Part shown: piece by piece, positions 31,713-44,900 of the stretch
How the letters are laid out: each line of letters starts with the position of its first letter
Position numbering within the stretch: position 1 is the first letter of the stretch
Assembly: GCA_015143295.1 (NCBI GenBank)
Contig: CM026570.1
Span: forward strand, 7,526,047 to 7,590,046
Direction: 5' to 3'
Length of the DNA: 64,000 nt
DNA from: Tetracentron sinense
Taxonomy: Eukaryota; Streptophyta; Magnoliopsida; Trochodendrales; Trochodendraceae
Notes under the pieces: generated by a model
Told to the model about the DNA's origin: nothing
Database searches by the model: none
Seen by the model: only the letters and a program-made list of their open reading frames with translations
Position numbers and translations under genes: made by a program

Positions 31713-32559
31713 TCAAAACTTGATCTCAAGATAATAAAGGTTTAGACTTCATTGGATCCTTCTCTGTCTCTCTCTGTCTCTCTCATGGGTTTCTCTTTGC
31801 AAGTGTTTATTGGCAATTTCTGGTGATGATTATTTGGTCCCTTTAGTTGATATATAATGTAAATATCTGTTTGTATATCTTAAGCAATCGTACCCATGAT
31901 ATAATTCATTCTCATGTACTTCATCTGATTTGAATACCTCATGTAGTCTAAGATTTCCTTATGATAGTACTTGCTGATAATTGCTGTTGCATGTGATTGT
32001 TTGTTGATATCTGCTCATTAGGCTGTGTTTTAGGATACTGAATTGGATGTTTTTGACAACTTTTTACATGATTTTTAGTTTTTGGGATGAAGTTCATGTA
32101 AAATTCTACGATCAGGTTCTTTCATCCATTTGTTTGCACTTTTTGTGCGTTAGCATTGTTATGGGTTATGCTTACATTTGCCCAATATTACTTTCTCATT
32201 GGAGAATTATTTGTCGACAAAGGATAGATATTCTTCTTATGCATTTACACTAGAGCTGATCTGTTTTTTTCGTAAAATAAAGAATGCTTATGATGGAAGA
32301 TTTCAATGCAAATCGTAATTCGTTTTGAAGTGTTTTGTTTTCTCTTACAAGTAATTTGTTCTCAGTGTTAGTCACCAACTGATTCCACCTGCAGTGGCGA
32401 ACTATTATCATTGATACTCATTCATCAGGCATTTTGACTGTGTATAATATTGCCTTTGATTCCAACAGAAGTTTTTTTTTCTTCAATAAAGTGTTTGTAA
32501 ATTCAACTTATATAGTACATTATCATTATTATTATTTGATAGGTACCATTTAAAGAATA

Positions 32560-34190
32560 TGAGAAAAAAACGAGGGATAGAAAAGGTGACCTGGACTAAA
32601 GATGCCCTGAGGCAATATAGCTAGAATTCTAACAATACTGTCCTAATTCTTAACATCCCCGATGCCGAATTGTCAGCTGTGAGCTGACTCCTTTGTCGAT
32701 TTGAGATCCAAGAGAACGAGACAGGAGACATCCCTTTATGACACCAAATTTGGTGAATTTCTCTGATGGCATAAGCATATCTCCAAGGACTGCGAAAGAC
32801 GCCCACTGCCCAACTTGTGGCGTTCCTTGAATCACCTTCTACAATTTAGGAAGATCCAATGCCACAACTCCAAAAGGTTAGTTATTATAGAGAATGGGGA
32901 TTGGAACACTCCAAGGCCACAATGTGCGTCGTTGAGACGGGTTTGGGAAGTAACAGATGCTATCTCAATCCTCCATGGGCAACATTCGGATCGTATCGTT
33001 TGGACGGAGACCGCGAAAGGTGGGTTTTCTCTCAAGTCGACATGGAGCAAGCTCTATGCTGAAAATCTTAGAGTTGCTTGGGTGAATCTGATCTTAGAGT
33101 TGCTTGGGTGAATCTGATCTGCCTTCCGTGATGCCTTATTAATTCAAGACCACCTTCTTAGGAGGAGCCTTATCCGTACGACTTCTTGTGTGTTCTATTG
33201 GCGGCACATTGAGAACATAGAGCATATTTTCTTTCGATGTCAGTACTCGCTGTAGGTCTGACTTGCTATTCTTGGACGTTGTGGATCCTCTAGGTGGCGA
33301 GCTAAATCGTGGAGGTCGGAGGTTGCTTGGCTCTTGGCCCACTTTAGGGGGCCCGACATCAAACAACAAATCAAGAGAGTCTCTCTATGTGCGTCCATCT
33401 ATCATTTGTGGTGTGAGCGAAATTGCCGTATTCTCCAAAACTCTTTCCTTCCGCCCCAGAGTATCACGACTATGATTATAAATGACACGCAAATGCGATT
33501 TCGGGGAGTGAACTCCCCTGTCCTGGACACAGCAGCCTCCAGGTCCTTTTTTAGTGCATGGGCTATTGATGTGGGCTTTGTTAACCTGCCGACTGTATGG
33601 TGCAAGTGGATGGCCCCTCCAGCTGGTTTTTGGTGCCTTAACTCTGATGGGTTGGTCCGAAGTACGGTGGCGGGCTTAGGGTGTGTTCTTTGCAACCAAC
33701 TCAGGGAAGCTTTGATTGGCGCCGCTTGTGGTACTCTTCCGGCCCCTATTGTGGTCGTGGAGCTTATGACCATTAAGAGGGGGCTGGTTGAGGCTCAGTC
33801 TCGGGAATTAGAAAACTTGTTATCCAATATGACTCCAAGGGTGCCGTTGTTTGCATTAAGGGCCTGGTTGAATGGCCTTGGGCTGCATACCATTGCCTTC
33901 TTGAGATCACTTCTCTGATGCAGAGTTTTGAAAGCGTTAATGTTGATCATGTCTTTAGAGAAACTAACGAGTTTGCAAATTTTTTATCCACCTTTTGTAA
34001 TTGTATAGAGGAGGTTTGTCTAACCCCATTGGAGTTCCCTAGCGTGCTTTCTCGCTTTGTTGAGGAGGACGATAGGGGTTGTAATTATGCTCGCTTGTGG
34101 ATCTTTCCTTTTTATATAATTTTCCTTTTTCCGAATTTTTTTTTAGGAAGATCCATAAAACTGGAAAGGGTGTGACGGTGCCCTTGTCTC
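32560..34190 (+). mobile_element. Degenerate LINE 3' part with RNase H domain
   Basis: Frame-shifted coding pieces on the plus strand: SDRIVWTETAKGGFSLKSTW (zf-RVT lead), a Cys/His-type segment near 33190-33240, then the RNase H region. The latter has GFWCLNSDG (first Asp near 33650), VVELMTIKRGLVEA (catalytic Glu region near 33760), and after a frameshift ESVNVDHVFRETNEFANFL (last conserved block, 33925-33985). Broken by stops, so inactive. It follows the BSD gene by about 850 bp. Confidence 0.8.
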
Positions 34191-34329
34191 AAGAGAACCT
34201 TGGCTTGATCCGAAGTCCGAAGTCTAAACTCACTTCACCCATGGGGCCTCAAATACCTGAGCATAATATTGGCTTTGCTATATCTAATTGTCCTTGCTGA
34301 TACCTGCTGGAGCCTGGATTACCCAAAGA

Positions 34330-36060
34330 GCTACCATCAAAATTCTGCTTGAAGGAACCACTTGGGGTAGGATTCCAAGCATCCATGTTATAATGAGGTG
34401 TAGACATGGCAGTTAAAATTTCAATATTGATTATGTCATTGCTTTTCCCTCCTATGAGTGAAGGAAAATTGACGACCTGTCATTGCCCGAGCTTTGATTT
34501 TGTCTATAATAGAGATATCTTAGTGCTTTACCATCGAATATCCTATTATTTTTCTCCTCCCAGATCAACCAAACAATAGAGTGCAGGGAAATTCTTCACA
34601 GGAATTTTCACTTGGTAGTTAAAAGTCAGCTCTTCACTGAAACTTGTGATGTCATTGGGAAACACCTATGAGTGATTTGCAAGAGCAAGGAAATGATTCA
34701 AATGCCAGTATGCGACAAGCAACATTGTAATGGATGAACACGTGGCTCTTAGACTCCATCCTAGGTGCACGTAAACAAATATGAGGAGATAGATGGTTGT
34801 TTTTCCGTCTTCTCTGCAGCATGTTGCAAGTGTTAATCTTGTTATGGGTAAGCGTCCTGGGCCCTTTGCAAACATTTTGACTTTGGAGGCACAATGGTTC
34901 CAATTTGACTTCTGAGGAGAGATGGTTATCTTCTCTCTGTTGCCAACTATTTTATTGGAAAAATAATTTGTTATAAACTAACATTGGAATTAGGATACTA
35001 TTTTCTTGAACACGTTCATATTGATAAATACAAACATCTTTTAAGAAAACAAATAGGTCTGAGAGCTTTTCTACTTCCACAGATAAGGGGTCTACAAAGT
35101 ACAAAGTTAAGCCAGAAGGAGAGAGATTTACCAAGTCCAAGATGGAACAATTTTGAGATTGCCAAGGTTAAAGAGATGAAGAACAAAACATGGAGAGATT
35201 CACTCCACCATGCTTCTTCTCAAAGTTTAATCTCATTACCCATACCAAAACATCCATTATAGTAAAGGAGAATAAAAGACAATGAGGTTAACACGTTCTA
35301 AATGTCGCGTGTGTATATATATATACTTAAGGGGAGAATCTCTATTACCATCTTCCCATGAGGGCCAAATTTCTCTCTTTGAGCCAGCCGATGTGCAAAT
35401 CCCCTTCAATCTCAGGTGTTGTTGCCACCTCCCAACTTACCAAATGATCCTTCTTGGTACATCGGTTACCTCATAAAAAGTTCCTTTGCATTTTCAAGCT
35501 TCTTTCTAACTCTATGCGGCATCTTGAATAGGGATATATAGTAAACTGCCATGTTTTTTAAGGTAGACTTTGTTCTATTTTATTTTAATAAGACTAATGC
35601 ATATATAAGAGGAAGGAAAAAGTACGGCGAACGTCGTCACCGATGAGTGAATAGGAAAAGCAAAAAAACATACATCAAAATAAATAAAAATAGATAATCT
35701 ACCATACAAAAAAGGATCATGGAATCCACGCCCCATAAAATCGCTCCTAGCTAAACTCCAATCCCTCATCTCGTCATTATAGGATGTATCAGCGAAATCC
35801 TTCAGTTCCTCTCTTTCCAAACCTCCAACAGATGACACTGGACATAAACTACAGAATTGCATGAATATCCATTGGATCTCACAGGAAACAACTGGAGAAT
35901 ATATCTTAAGAGAGAATGTACTACCAATAAACAAGATAGAAAGTGGCCCCATATCTTGCTAACCAGAGGATAGTGACATAACAAATGACTTGCAGACTCC
36001 TCATCGGCCATGCATAAGTAATACCTATTTGCCAGTCTCAACCTCTAAACTTCAAGTGAC
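34330..36060 (-). mobile_element. Minus-strand LINE fragments (two zf-RVT regions)
   Basis: Minus-strand peptides INTCNMLQRRRKNNHLSPHI and CLRAPRMESKSHVFIHYNVA at about 34690-34860 are zf-RVT. A second fragment at about 35740-36041 has LANRYYLCMADEESASHLLC, HYPLVSKIWGHFL and VWKERN. These are two separate or rearranged LINE 3' ends. The stretch between them (about 34930-35560) shows nothing recognisable. Confidence 0.65.
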
Positions 36061-36449
36061 CACGAGTGAGAATTTTATCTAGGTATGTTGTCTAGAGGAA
36101 AAAAGTGATCTTGGACGAAATGCTCGGATTCCCCACTAGTTTGTTACGAAAGGGAATGCCCGTTCTGGAGTTCAGAGCTCTATGGAAAGATCTAACCACG
36201 AAGAAGCCCTTACTATATCTAGACCACTATTGCCTATCCTTTAATTCCGGGTTGGGAAGGGTTCACTGCGAGATACACCCTACGAGACTGATATAATCCC
36301 CCATCACATAATAATCATTTAGATCCCTCCTCATTAGGGGACTTCAAGATGATATCTCATTACAGACCTCAAGGTATGATGTTGTTGAGCATTTTTGTTT
36401 AAAAGCTATTGAAAATATGTTGCCAAATTGGTTCCTAAGACTGGTGGAC

Positions 36450-37290
36450 AAAGTTGAGACGTGATTTGAATGATTGAGAAATAGATGACATGGGTTGTTT
36501 GTTTGAGAGTCTTAGCACTTTAGACCAGTGTTCTCAAGGCAATGATCATAGGATTTGGTCTTGAGGCAACAATGGCCAATTTTCAATGATATCATTGCTA
36601 TAGTCTTACAACTTGGTCCGTTTAATCCCATTTCCTCATAAGTGTGTGTGGAAATTGGATATTTCCTCCAAGGTATCCTTCTTCCTATGGAATGCTTCTT
36701 TGAAGTTTGAACAAGATTCTCACTTGTAACCACTTGAAAAAGAGAGGATGGAGAATGTCTAACCATTGTTTTTTGTGTCTGCATGTGGAAGAGACAGTGA
36801 ACCACTTACTTTTGCATTGTCTTATTGTGTTTGAGATTTTGAGGTATATCCTTTCTCGTGTAGGTGTGGATTGAGTCTTTTCTTCTTCATTTTTTTAACT
36901 TATTATTTTGTTGGTCTATGGTCGGTGTGGATAGTGCTCGGGGGCATTTTGGTCATTTCTTCATGGAGCCATATCATGTTTGATCTGAAAAGAGAGGAAC
37001 AATTGAGTGGTTGAGGACTCGCTCTCCCCTCCCTCCGGTGTTTGTTCACTCATAAAACTGCTAATTTTGGAGTGGTACTCAGTTCGGGGAGCAGGAGTGG
37101 ATTTGGGTGAGCTGTTAAGATCAGTCTGTTTTTAGCTAGTAGTGGGGGGGAGGGGGGGCTGTTAGTAAAAGGGATTTCTGTTTGTTCTTTGTATCGTTTT
37201 CAAAGTTTACTTGCTTGTAAACTCCTTATTGCTTGTAACTTTGTATCTGAGTTCCTTTTTTCATATAATGTTTTGCTTACCGATTAAAAA
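36450..37290 (+). mobile_element. Plus-strand LINE 3' fragment
   Basis: The zf-RVT region at about 36740-36840 reads SNHCFLCLHVEETVNHLLLH and then CLIVFEIL. It is followed by a long GT-rich 3' UTR resembling that of the LINE at 6740-8297 (both run through CTTGCTTGTAA-type and TTTTGCTTACCGATTAAAAA-type sequence), ending in an A-run near 37290. It is degenerate. Confidence 0.65.
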
Positions 37291-37299
37291 ATGGCTGGT

Positions 37300-38560
37300 G
37301 GATCCACACCAGCAGTCCTCCCAAAAGAGGACATCTTCACCTGACTGCAATGCAAAAGATATGTGCTCACTGAACTTTCTTTTCCCCCTTATTATCGCTT
37401 TCCATGGACTTTTCCCATGAGGGGATTGAAGGTTTCAAATGCAACTTAATGAGAGTTACTCTGCTTTTCAATGATTCTTCCAAACAGTTGCATTTGTAAA
37501 TTTGAGCGAGTATACCGCTCTAATACGATTATGGTTCCGAATTCCTTGTTCATTAAGTAGTAGTAAAATGATTATATTTTATGTTGCATTTGTAAGTTTC
37601 ACCCACCTCACTCAACTGCACGCAATCGGCTTTCAAACAAGTGTCCATTCTCTTACAGTCTTCATAATCATTTTTGCATCAAGGTAAATGGTTATACATC
37701 TTACAACAGGGGTACGAGGCATTTAAAATTTGACGATTTAAAAAAAAAATTACGGTGCATTATGCTCTGCCATCATAACAAATTTCCTCTTTATCATTCC
37801 TCCAAACTCAAGGCTTTGTTTTCAACAATGGGCTAGTATTTCTTCCTTTTCTATCACACCTGTCAGTTCTAGCTGTCCCCGGTTCTCATTTATTTCATTA
37901 TCTCTTTATGTTATTCTTGTCTCTGTTTCTATTCCATGCTCTATGAGTTTCTTGCATGTCTTTCATTCTTTTACCACTCGTTGGCAGTGGTAGAAGGATG
38001 CAGTTTCAAGTTTTGAACCTTCTCCCCTTACTGCTAAATAGCTTAATGGCAATCGGGAATTTTCTTTGTTTTAATCCGACATGTTTCAATTTCACTGAAA
38101 TGGAATTATTTGAACGGGGTGACATTAGGCACCTGGTGGAGATGTGTTACTGTCACTTTCTTACGTGGAAAAGTATATTTCCTTGCTGCTAGAATGACAG
38201 CAGGCTAGGTTTCCTTTGCTACCATGTGTGATTTATATAATATTTAACTTCCAGGAAGAGAGGATTTCATACATTATGCAGAATGTGACATGAGATTCCA
38301 GAGTCCATTTGTAAATAGGCACATATCAACTGGAGGAGAGACTATATTTGATTCTTTTTAGTTCATGGTGTTTGTATTTTAAGTGGGTGTAAGTTTGGAA
38401 AGGAAACTATGGGAGTAAATGCTGTTCTTTTTCAGAAGGGCTGGAAGAATAGCAGGTCTCTTATGCTATGACATAAAATGCTTGTACAAAGTTTAGCTGG
38501 TAGATCCTTTTTCTTTATAAGCAGAGGAGCTATTATTGACAAGAAAGGAAAGGAAATTAG
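37300..38560. other. Intergenic, nothing recognised
   Basis: AT-rich DNA between LINE debris and a MITE. Small open frames here show no motif. Confidence 0.4.
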
Positions 38561-38574
38561 GATGCACTGATTGG

Positions 38575-38925
38575 CATAGTTACCAAGTCGGGGTTCGCGA
38601 ATAATTTGTCTAGGAAAAAGTTCAGAAAAAATCGTCAAAATCCGGAAAATTTGGAAATAAATCGGGAAAATGTCGGGTAAGAAATGAAAAGAATACAAAA
38701 TAAGATTACTAATTATGAAAGGTTTAAACAAATATATTTCATATATTCGATATATGTTCAGGACTTTTTCAAAAAATCTTAGAATAATTCGTGTTTAATT
38801 CGCGACTTTTTAAGAAGTTACTATTTTCCCAAAACTTGTGAATACTTCGTGAATTAATTGTTCGACGAAAAAGTTGGGTATTATTTGAGATTTTTTGACA
38901 AAATTCGGAGTACTTGGTAACTATG
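38575..38925. mobile_element. hAT-like foldback element, perfect 8-bp duplication
   Basis: The ends CATAGTTACCAAGT and ACTTGGTAACTATG are exact 14-bp inverted repeats. CTGATTGG is repeated exactly at 38567-38574 and 38926-38933. The interior reiterates words such as AAATCGGGAAAATGTCGG and AATTCGCGA. This 351-bp element is the best-preserved member of the family and fixes its class as hAT-like (8-bp duplication). Confidence 0.85.
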
Positions 38926-38939
38926 CTGATTGGTTATCT

Positions 38940-40310
38940 GTATTGTATGATTATGGAAATATCTATATGTCATATTAGGTTGATCATGTGCCATGTGGTA
39001 GACAGTCAAGTAGTTTTCTTTTGGAAAATTTGATCTCAGTATGATCCGATTTTAGTTTTGGGTATTTAGATCAAAACCCTGGTACCTCATTTTATTGTTC
39101 TTGCATGGTTAGGGACTCAGAATTGCTAGAAACCTTGTCATCCACATTGCTCTGTTAACCTAGTGGTTTAAGTAGATGCGGCCAATTGCTTGCTAGTAAA
39201 CTTTTTCATTAGATTTTCTACTTCTTGCGAGTCATTTTTTTGGCTTCTCTTGTCATTAGATAAGCATGATCAATGTATGATTTAGCCAGCTGAGAGTTTC
39301 TTTCATGCACTTGTTGAGGTTGAGGCCACCTTCAAGGTTGTTGGCAAATGGATCTGTGAAATTGTTAGGCTCCAAAAATATCAAAAACTTCGGATATTGG
39401 ACCAAAAAGAACTGTATTTCTGATATTGCAGGCAAGTAGCATAATGAGGATATCCTTCCATCGCAACTTGGGATGGTAGCAGGCAAATTACATAATTGGG
39501 ATCACCTACATCCCAACTGGAGATGGTGGCTGAAGATCCGGGCACCGAACAGGAGACTTTGAAACTGCTAAAGTCAATACCAAACAGGGAAAACATCACC
39601 ATCATACTTTTGAGGGTTGAACATTACCCATCCTAGTATCCTACTACCCCTAATTATTTGTGCTGCAACCTTTGGAGAAGGTGGATGGTTGGATTGATAT
39701 CTGGGGGTTGATTATTATACCCATAAGTTCTTGCTTGGTATAGCTATTAGGTAGCAAGAATTGGTGCTGCCTTTTTTTAAAAAAAAATATCAGGAACAAC
39801 AAAATTGGGAATGGTCTGAGCACAGGTTTGAAATCCCCCTTTTTTAAAATGATGATTTACAGAGATGATTTAAGATTTTACTTGGCTGATCTGGATAAAA
39901 GATTTGATTGATTATGATATCTACGGTGTTCATGCAAGATGCTTCTCCATGTTTTAGCAGTTCTAGGAGGTGTGTCATGTGCGTGAGATCTTGTGCTTCT
40001 TGGCATTATCATCTGCTCCAGAAGTAGGTAAGCAGGAGGTTTCAGGATGATGTCATAAATATATTAGCACGATTAAACCTAGCGCCTTCTGGAATAGGGC
40101 TTTGATTTTGCATGCGTTTCTAGAACTTTGTTTGAATTTAGCTATTTACAAGTCAGAGTGCAATAGCCCTAAACTGCTGCTGCCCTGTCTAAGTTGGCAC
40201 CGAACAGTCAAAATTATAATACCAATATACGCACCTACATTCAATTTGTGGGGTTATTTTAGACTGGTACTAGAAAGGGACAGTGATCTCCTGAGCGGAC
40301 TAACAGGATT
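38940..40310. other. Intergenic, nothing recognised
   Basis: There is a short diverged direct repeat at about 39425-39510 (GGCAAGTAGCATAATGAGGA and GGCAAATTACATAATTGGGA). No domain or RNA gene was recognised. Confidence 0.4.
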
Positions 40311-40328
40311 TGTTAGGCTTGCATTGGT

Positions 40329-40655
40329 CACGGTCAATCACGATGAGTTCAATCCCACCCACAGGTCAACAACACCTGTCCCTTTAGCCCCTATTAACCG
40401 TGGTTAAAATTTATTAATACTTGAGATTCAACAATCTAACCTTAGTTTTTAGAAGAAAAATTTTAAACAAAAATTAACCCTAGGGTTAAAAATCCTTAAA
40501 ACCTATATTAATTTCTTAAAATATTTTTTTCCATAAAAACTAAGGTTAGATTATTGAATCCTGAGGGTAGTAAATCTTAACCATAGTTAATAGGGAAAAG
40601 AGACACATGCTGACTTGTGGTGTGATTGAACTCTCCCCGAGTTCAATCACTGTCA
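40329..40655. mobile_element. Foldback MITE of the GGTTAAGATT family
   Basis: The outer part GAGTTCAATC and its complement GATTGAACTC bracket inverted arms with CTATTAACCGTGGTTAAAAT and ATCTTAACCATAGTTAATAG. The centre is AT-rich. The same word family builds elements at 16148, 26845, 49470, 54551, 56880 and 57655. Confidence 0.75.
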
Positions 40656-41941
40656 ACTCCCACTTGTCAGAGGATGCTGACCAATCAATAGAAGGTCGGC
40701 TAACTCCTTCAGTCGACTTGGAGAACATTGACATATTTTCAAGTGATTAATTTTGGGAGAGGCTTGGAGATGGTGACTACTACAAGCATTTGCTAGAATG
40801 CACTTTCTTACAACTAGATGGGTTTTGGTAGGAGGATCACACTTTAACATGCTTTTCTCGGGGATTTGGAAAATGTTGCAATCCATGAGTTGTTTGGCTC
40901 TCCAGAGTCCTGATCCTTCCTTTTGAAAGGAAGCTATGTTAAATTCGTTTTCCTTTTGCTGTGATGAGATTTAGCCACAGATATTCTTGAATAATGGACA
41001 ATAAATTCGTCGCATTTAAATACATGTTTCATTCATCATTAAGAACGTTAAATTGAAAATGTCTAATGAATATTATAATAACAGAGCATATATCTAGTGT
41101 AAAAGTAAATTATTCAACTTTATGTATAGTGGCACCATACACTTTAAATAAGGATGACAGCATTATGCTGTTGCTTCATGGCCATTACAAAAACAGATTA
41201 TAAAAACATAGCAGAAATTGTTATATGCTAATATGCACAGAATGAGCAGGCCAAAGCAAATAGTCATGATTTGATAAATCTTATAGGACTCCTTTTCTAA
41301 TTGATGAACTACTCTGGAAAAAGTAATCAGATATATGAAAAACTGCTTCCAATATAGCAGAGACAAGGTAGTGGGAAATCAATGGATATGAAACATAAAG
41401 AGCAATTGCACCTGCCTTTTGAGAAAGTTCAATCTCATAAGCTTAATTTAATACAAAACTCCACCCTCTACAAGGATTAATTCACACTCTTTAAACTGAG
41501 TTTCAGCTCAAACTATTTCTAACCCACTACTATGATGGCCTTCAAGAAAAGGTACAGTAACACAAATCATCCCTAATCTTTCTAGAAAAGAAAAAAAAAA
41601 GCTACTACTTCTGTCTAACTGCAACAACTGAAGCTTTTTTTTTTTATGGTAAGAGAGAGTCTTTAGCCTGTAGGCATGAACTCCTCCCAAAATAGGAAGA
41701 GTAACATGGGTACTTCATTCCTCTCTTGATTTGTACACCTTTGGCCTTAACACTGCAAAACTTTAGATCCTCTTTTCATTCTTCCCCTCAAGGAGTTAAA
41801 GACCTGGATGCATCCCTACCCAAAAGACTCAAAACTAAAGGTTGCTGCTGCCTAAGATCATGGACGAATGTGTTCTGATTTCTCAAAGCTAGCCTACAAT
41901 GGAAAAAAAGGTGGAAAGATAGTCACACTGGGATGCCTGGA

Positions 41942-44900
41942 TCAGGTGGACTCCACTACTTGTGCTTCAATTGGAGAAGGTAATGCGAGAAGCCTACCCC
42001 TTTGTGCGCGTGGTGGAAGATGTTTTGCTGGTTTCTTGTGTCCCACAGTCCAGGGCAAGAACACCCCAGTACCGCCACGGGGGATCTTCCTGGGGCTCAT
42101 AACCATGGGTCGTACTGGGGCTAACATGACAAGTGGGGCACGGAGGACCCCCCATTTGGGGATCACTTCCATGGTCTCGGCTCCGTTTGGCATAGTGTAT
42201 GGGTTTGGCACTCCTGGTTGCCAGACTGTCATGGCCCTAGTTAGGGGAGGGAGGGTTGGTGACTGGATCTGGTTGGTATCAGGCCGAACCTTGAAGAATG
42301 TGATGCTGACCCTTTTGTTTGATGATGGGCACATGACGTGTCTTGCCATGTCAGCACTATTCCCACGCATGACTAGGAGAGACCTGCACAACAATGAGAA
42401 TTACGTCATAAACTATATTGGCAGTTGGAGTAAGTTGCACATGTAACAACCTATAATCTGGCTATGGTTAGAATCTAAAAGTGCAGGACCCATGGACTTG
42501 ATCTTCTTTCTTCACTCTGTTGCTTAGAACACCCAATGGTCCCAACATTCAGGTCACAAGATCAAACCTAGTTCTCCCTACAATAAATATACCCGTGAAA
42601 ATAGGAGGGGAAACTATAGACGCCTGAAACTTCCATTAATTTATAGCGACGGTCCATGCGAGGTTTCCGTGGGTGCCTCACAATTATGGCCTAAAAGGTG
42701 GCATTTGGTCACATTCAAATCAGAACCAGATGTGATATCTTTAATTGTATGGTACGGGATGGGTGGATCCCTCCCCCTTAGCTCATCTGAATGATGCTTT
42801 TAGTCAGTTGGGGTCACAGGTTTCACAACGGTTTACCTAACTGCCTTAAAAGATCTAGGAGAAGAAAAGGAACAGTAAAACTTAGGCCATACATGTAGTG
42901 TTTGGGAAGAAACTCAGACTTTATACTGAAGTTAGTGATGGTGAATTGATGGGTAACGTAGGCCACAGAGAATTTAGAACATCTCAGATCCTTCTAATCT
43001 TGGGAAGAACATCAATTAAGGAGTCTCTCACAAGGAGGGATTTTGAGAGAATTCCCAGGGATTGTTTCTAATTTTTTTAAAAAAGAGAATCCGTTAAGAG
43101 ATGAATGCAGAGAGGTGTAGGTAATGTTAGTGTTTAAAGGATGGGGGTTCATACATATTTTTCACATTAGCAGCAAGGAAAGATGCGATTTTGCTACTGG
43201 TTCTCTATTTTGCTTAGACATATATATTTTATGCTATGGGATCAAGTTGTCTGAATCCGGCATCTTGGGTTGAATCACTCGTCTATAATATGTACTCCAC
43301 TGAAGTTATAAATGAAAAGAAAACTATTAAAGAAGAATCCGAGTGCATACCCTTCCTTCAACGAAAGCATGAGTGGTCCTTTGAAGTTTCCATGGTGATC
43401 ACTTACAAGAGCCCGTCCAAAAGCCATCGTGGATTCAGAGAGAAGAAGAGTGGATATAGGTTGGTCCAAATGTGGCGGTTTCAGATAAGGTTGTGAGCAT
43501 TCTCCCTGAAGAATAAAAAGAAAATGAGATATCATCTCTTGCTCTTGGAAGACAATCAAAATGCGTAACAAGGATTAAAAGGAATAACACATCCTTTCCC
43601 CCTTATGTCCTCCAAAACAAGACATAAAAAAGTAGAGGTAAGAGAAAAAAAAAGGATACCTCATCAAAGAAGTTAATAATGCAACTGTTTGGTTTTCTGC
43701 TTTCTTGTATTAGATGCCACTGAACCAGGTGATCGATGACAGCTTGGAGAACTAGTGGAATCGGTTCGATATTACCTGTAAATACAAATATCCTGATTAC
43801 AAGGCTTTCTACATGCAATGGAACTAAAGAAATGGAGCACACAAATGGATAAATTTGGTTATGAACAAGCAAATTACAGTTCGTTGAAAGCAAAACAAAA
43901 TCAAATTAAAAAAACAGAGGTCATACTGTTTTGAGGTTTATTTGTTCCTTCCTCATTGATCTGTCCGAAGATTGGAACCCCAAGCTGGATTAGCTCTCTC
44001 TTATTCCCCTTCAATTGCTGGTTGAATAGAATAAACGTCTCACCTAAATTCAATCACATCAAATTTACTTAGATGTTAGAGAACAACAGAATCTACAATG
44101 GCTATCAGTTGACATATTGTTTCTATGAAAACACAATTCCATTCTAATGCAATTTCCTGCTAGCAAAGTCCTTTATCAAATAGCCAATAATTCATAAATT
44201 AGGTCATCGAAAGCTTCACTAAAAGGTCATCTCAATCGCAGTGTCAAAGAATTGAAGTGGGTTTAATTATTAAAGGATCGCGAAATCAATGGAACGAAAG
44301 CTGAATAGAGCCTCAAGAGGGGAGACCAACCTGAGAGGTCTCCATTCCGACCTGCAAGCCGGAGGTCATTTACAAAGTTGGTAAGCTTAGAGAGTTCTGA
44401 ATCAATGAAAATGTCCTCATAAAGCTTTAGACCTTTCACGACGTTAACCTGCCAAACACAATTAACAGTTAACTACCAACAACAAGCTACTATTCTCATT
44501 ATTATTATTTAACAGCATCAACCTCCATATTCTATCTCTTCAATAGAAAGATTTTGTTTTGAATCATGAAAGATAGAACTCGCCATATGCCCTTTCACTG
44601 GCTCCTTGGCTACGAAACCTTTAGTCATTTTGATATGAGCTCGTCGTGCCTCGCACTCTGCATGGTTCGAGCAAATTTGAATGTTTTCCAAAGGAAGCTG
44701 CTCTTCTTGACATCCTACCAATCAACAAAGTAGAATGGGTACATTATAGCAATAATTATAGAAAAAGAGAAACAAAAACTATTTCTGGAAGGAGGGATTG
44801 AACTCAAAATCAATGTTTTCTCTCTTCATATTCAGTTGGGCTCCTGCATTTTCAAAATTCTAAAGAAATATCCTGTTATTGTCCTGTTCCTTTACTGTCC

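Noticed and set aside
31061-31729. 222-codon minus-strand frame rich in Ser
   Set aside because: It is the complement of the acidic Glu/Asp codons of the BSD protein tail, with no domain.
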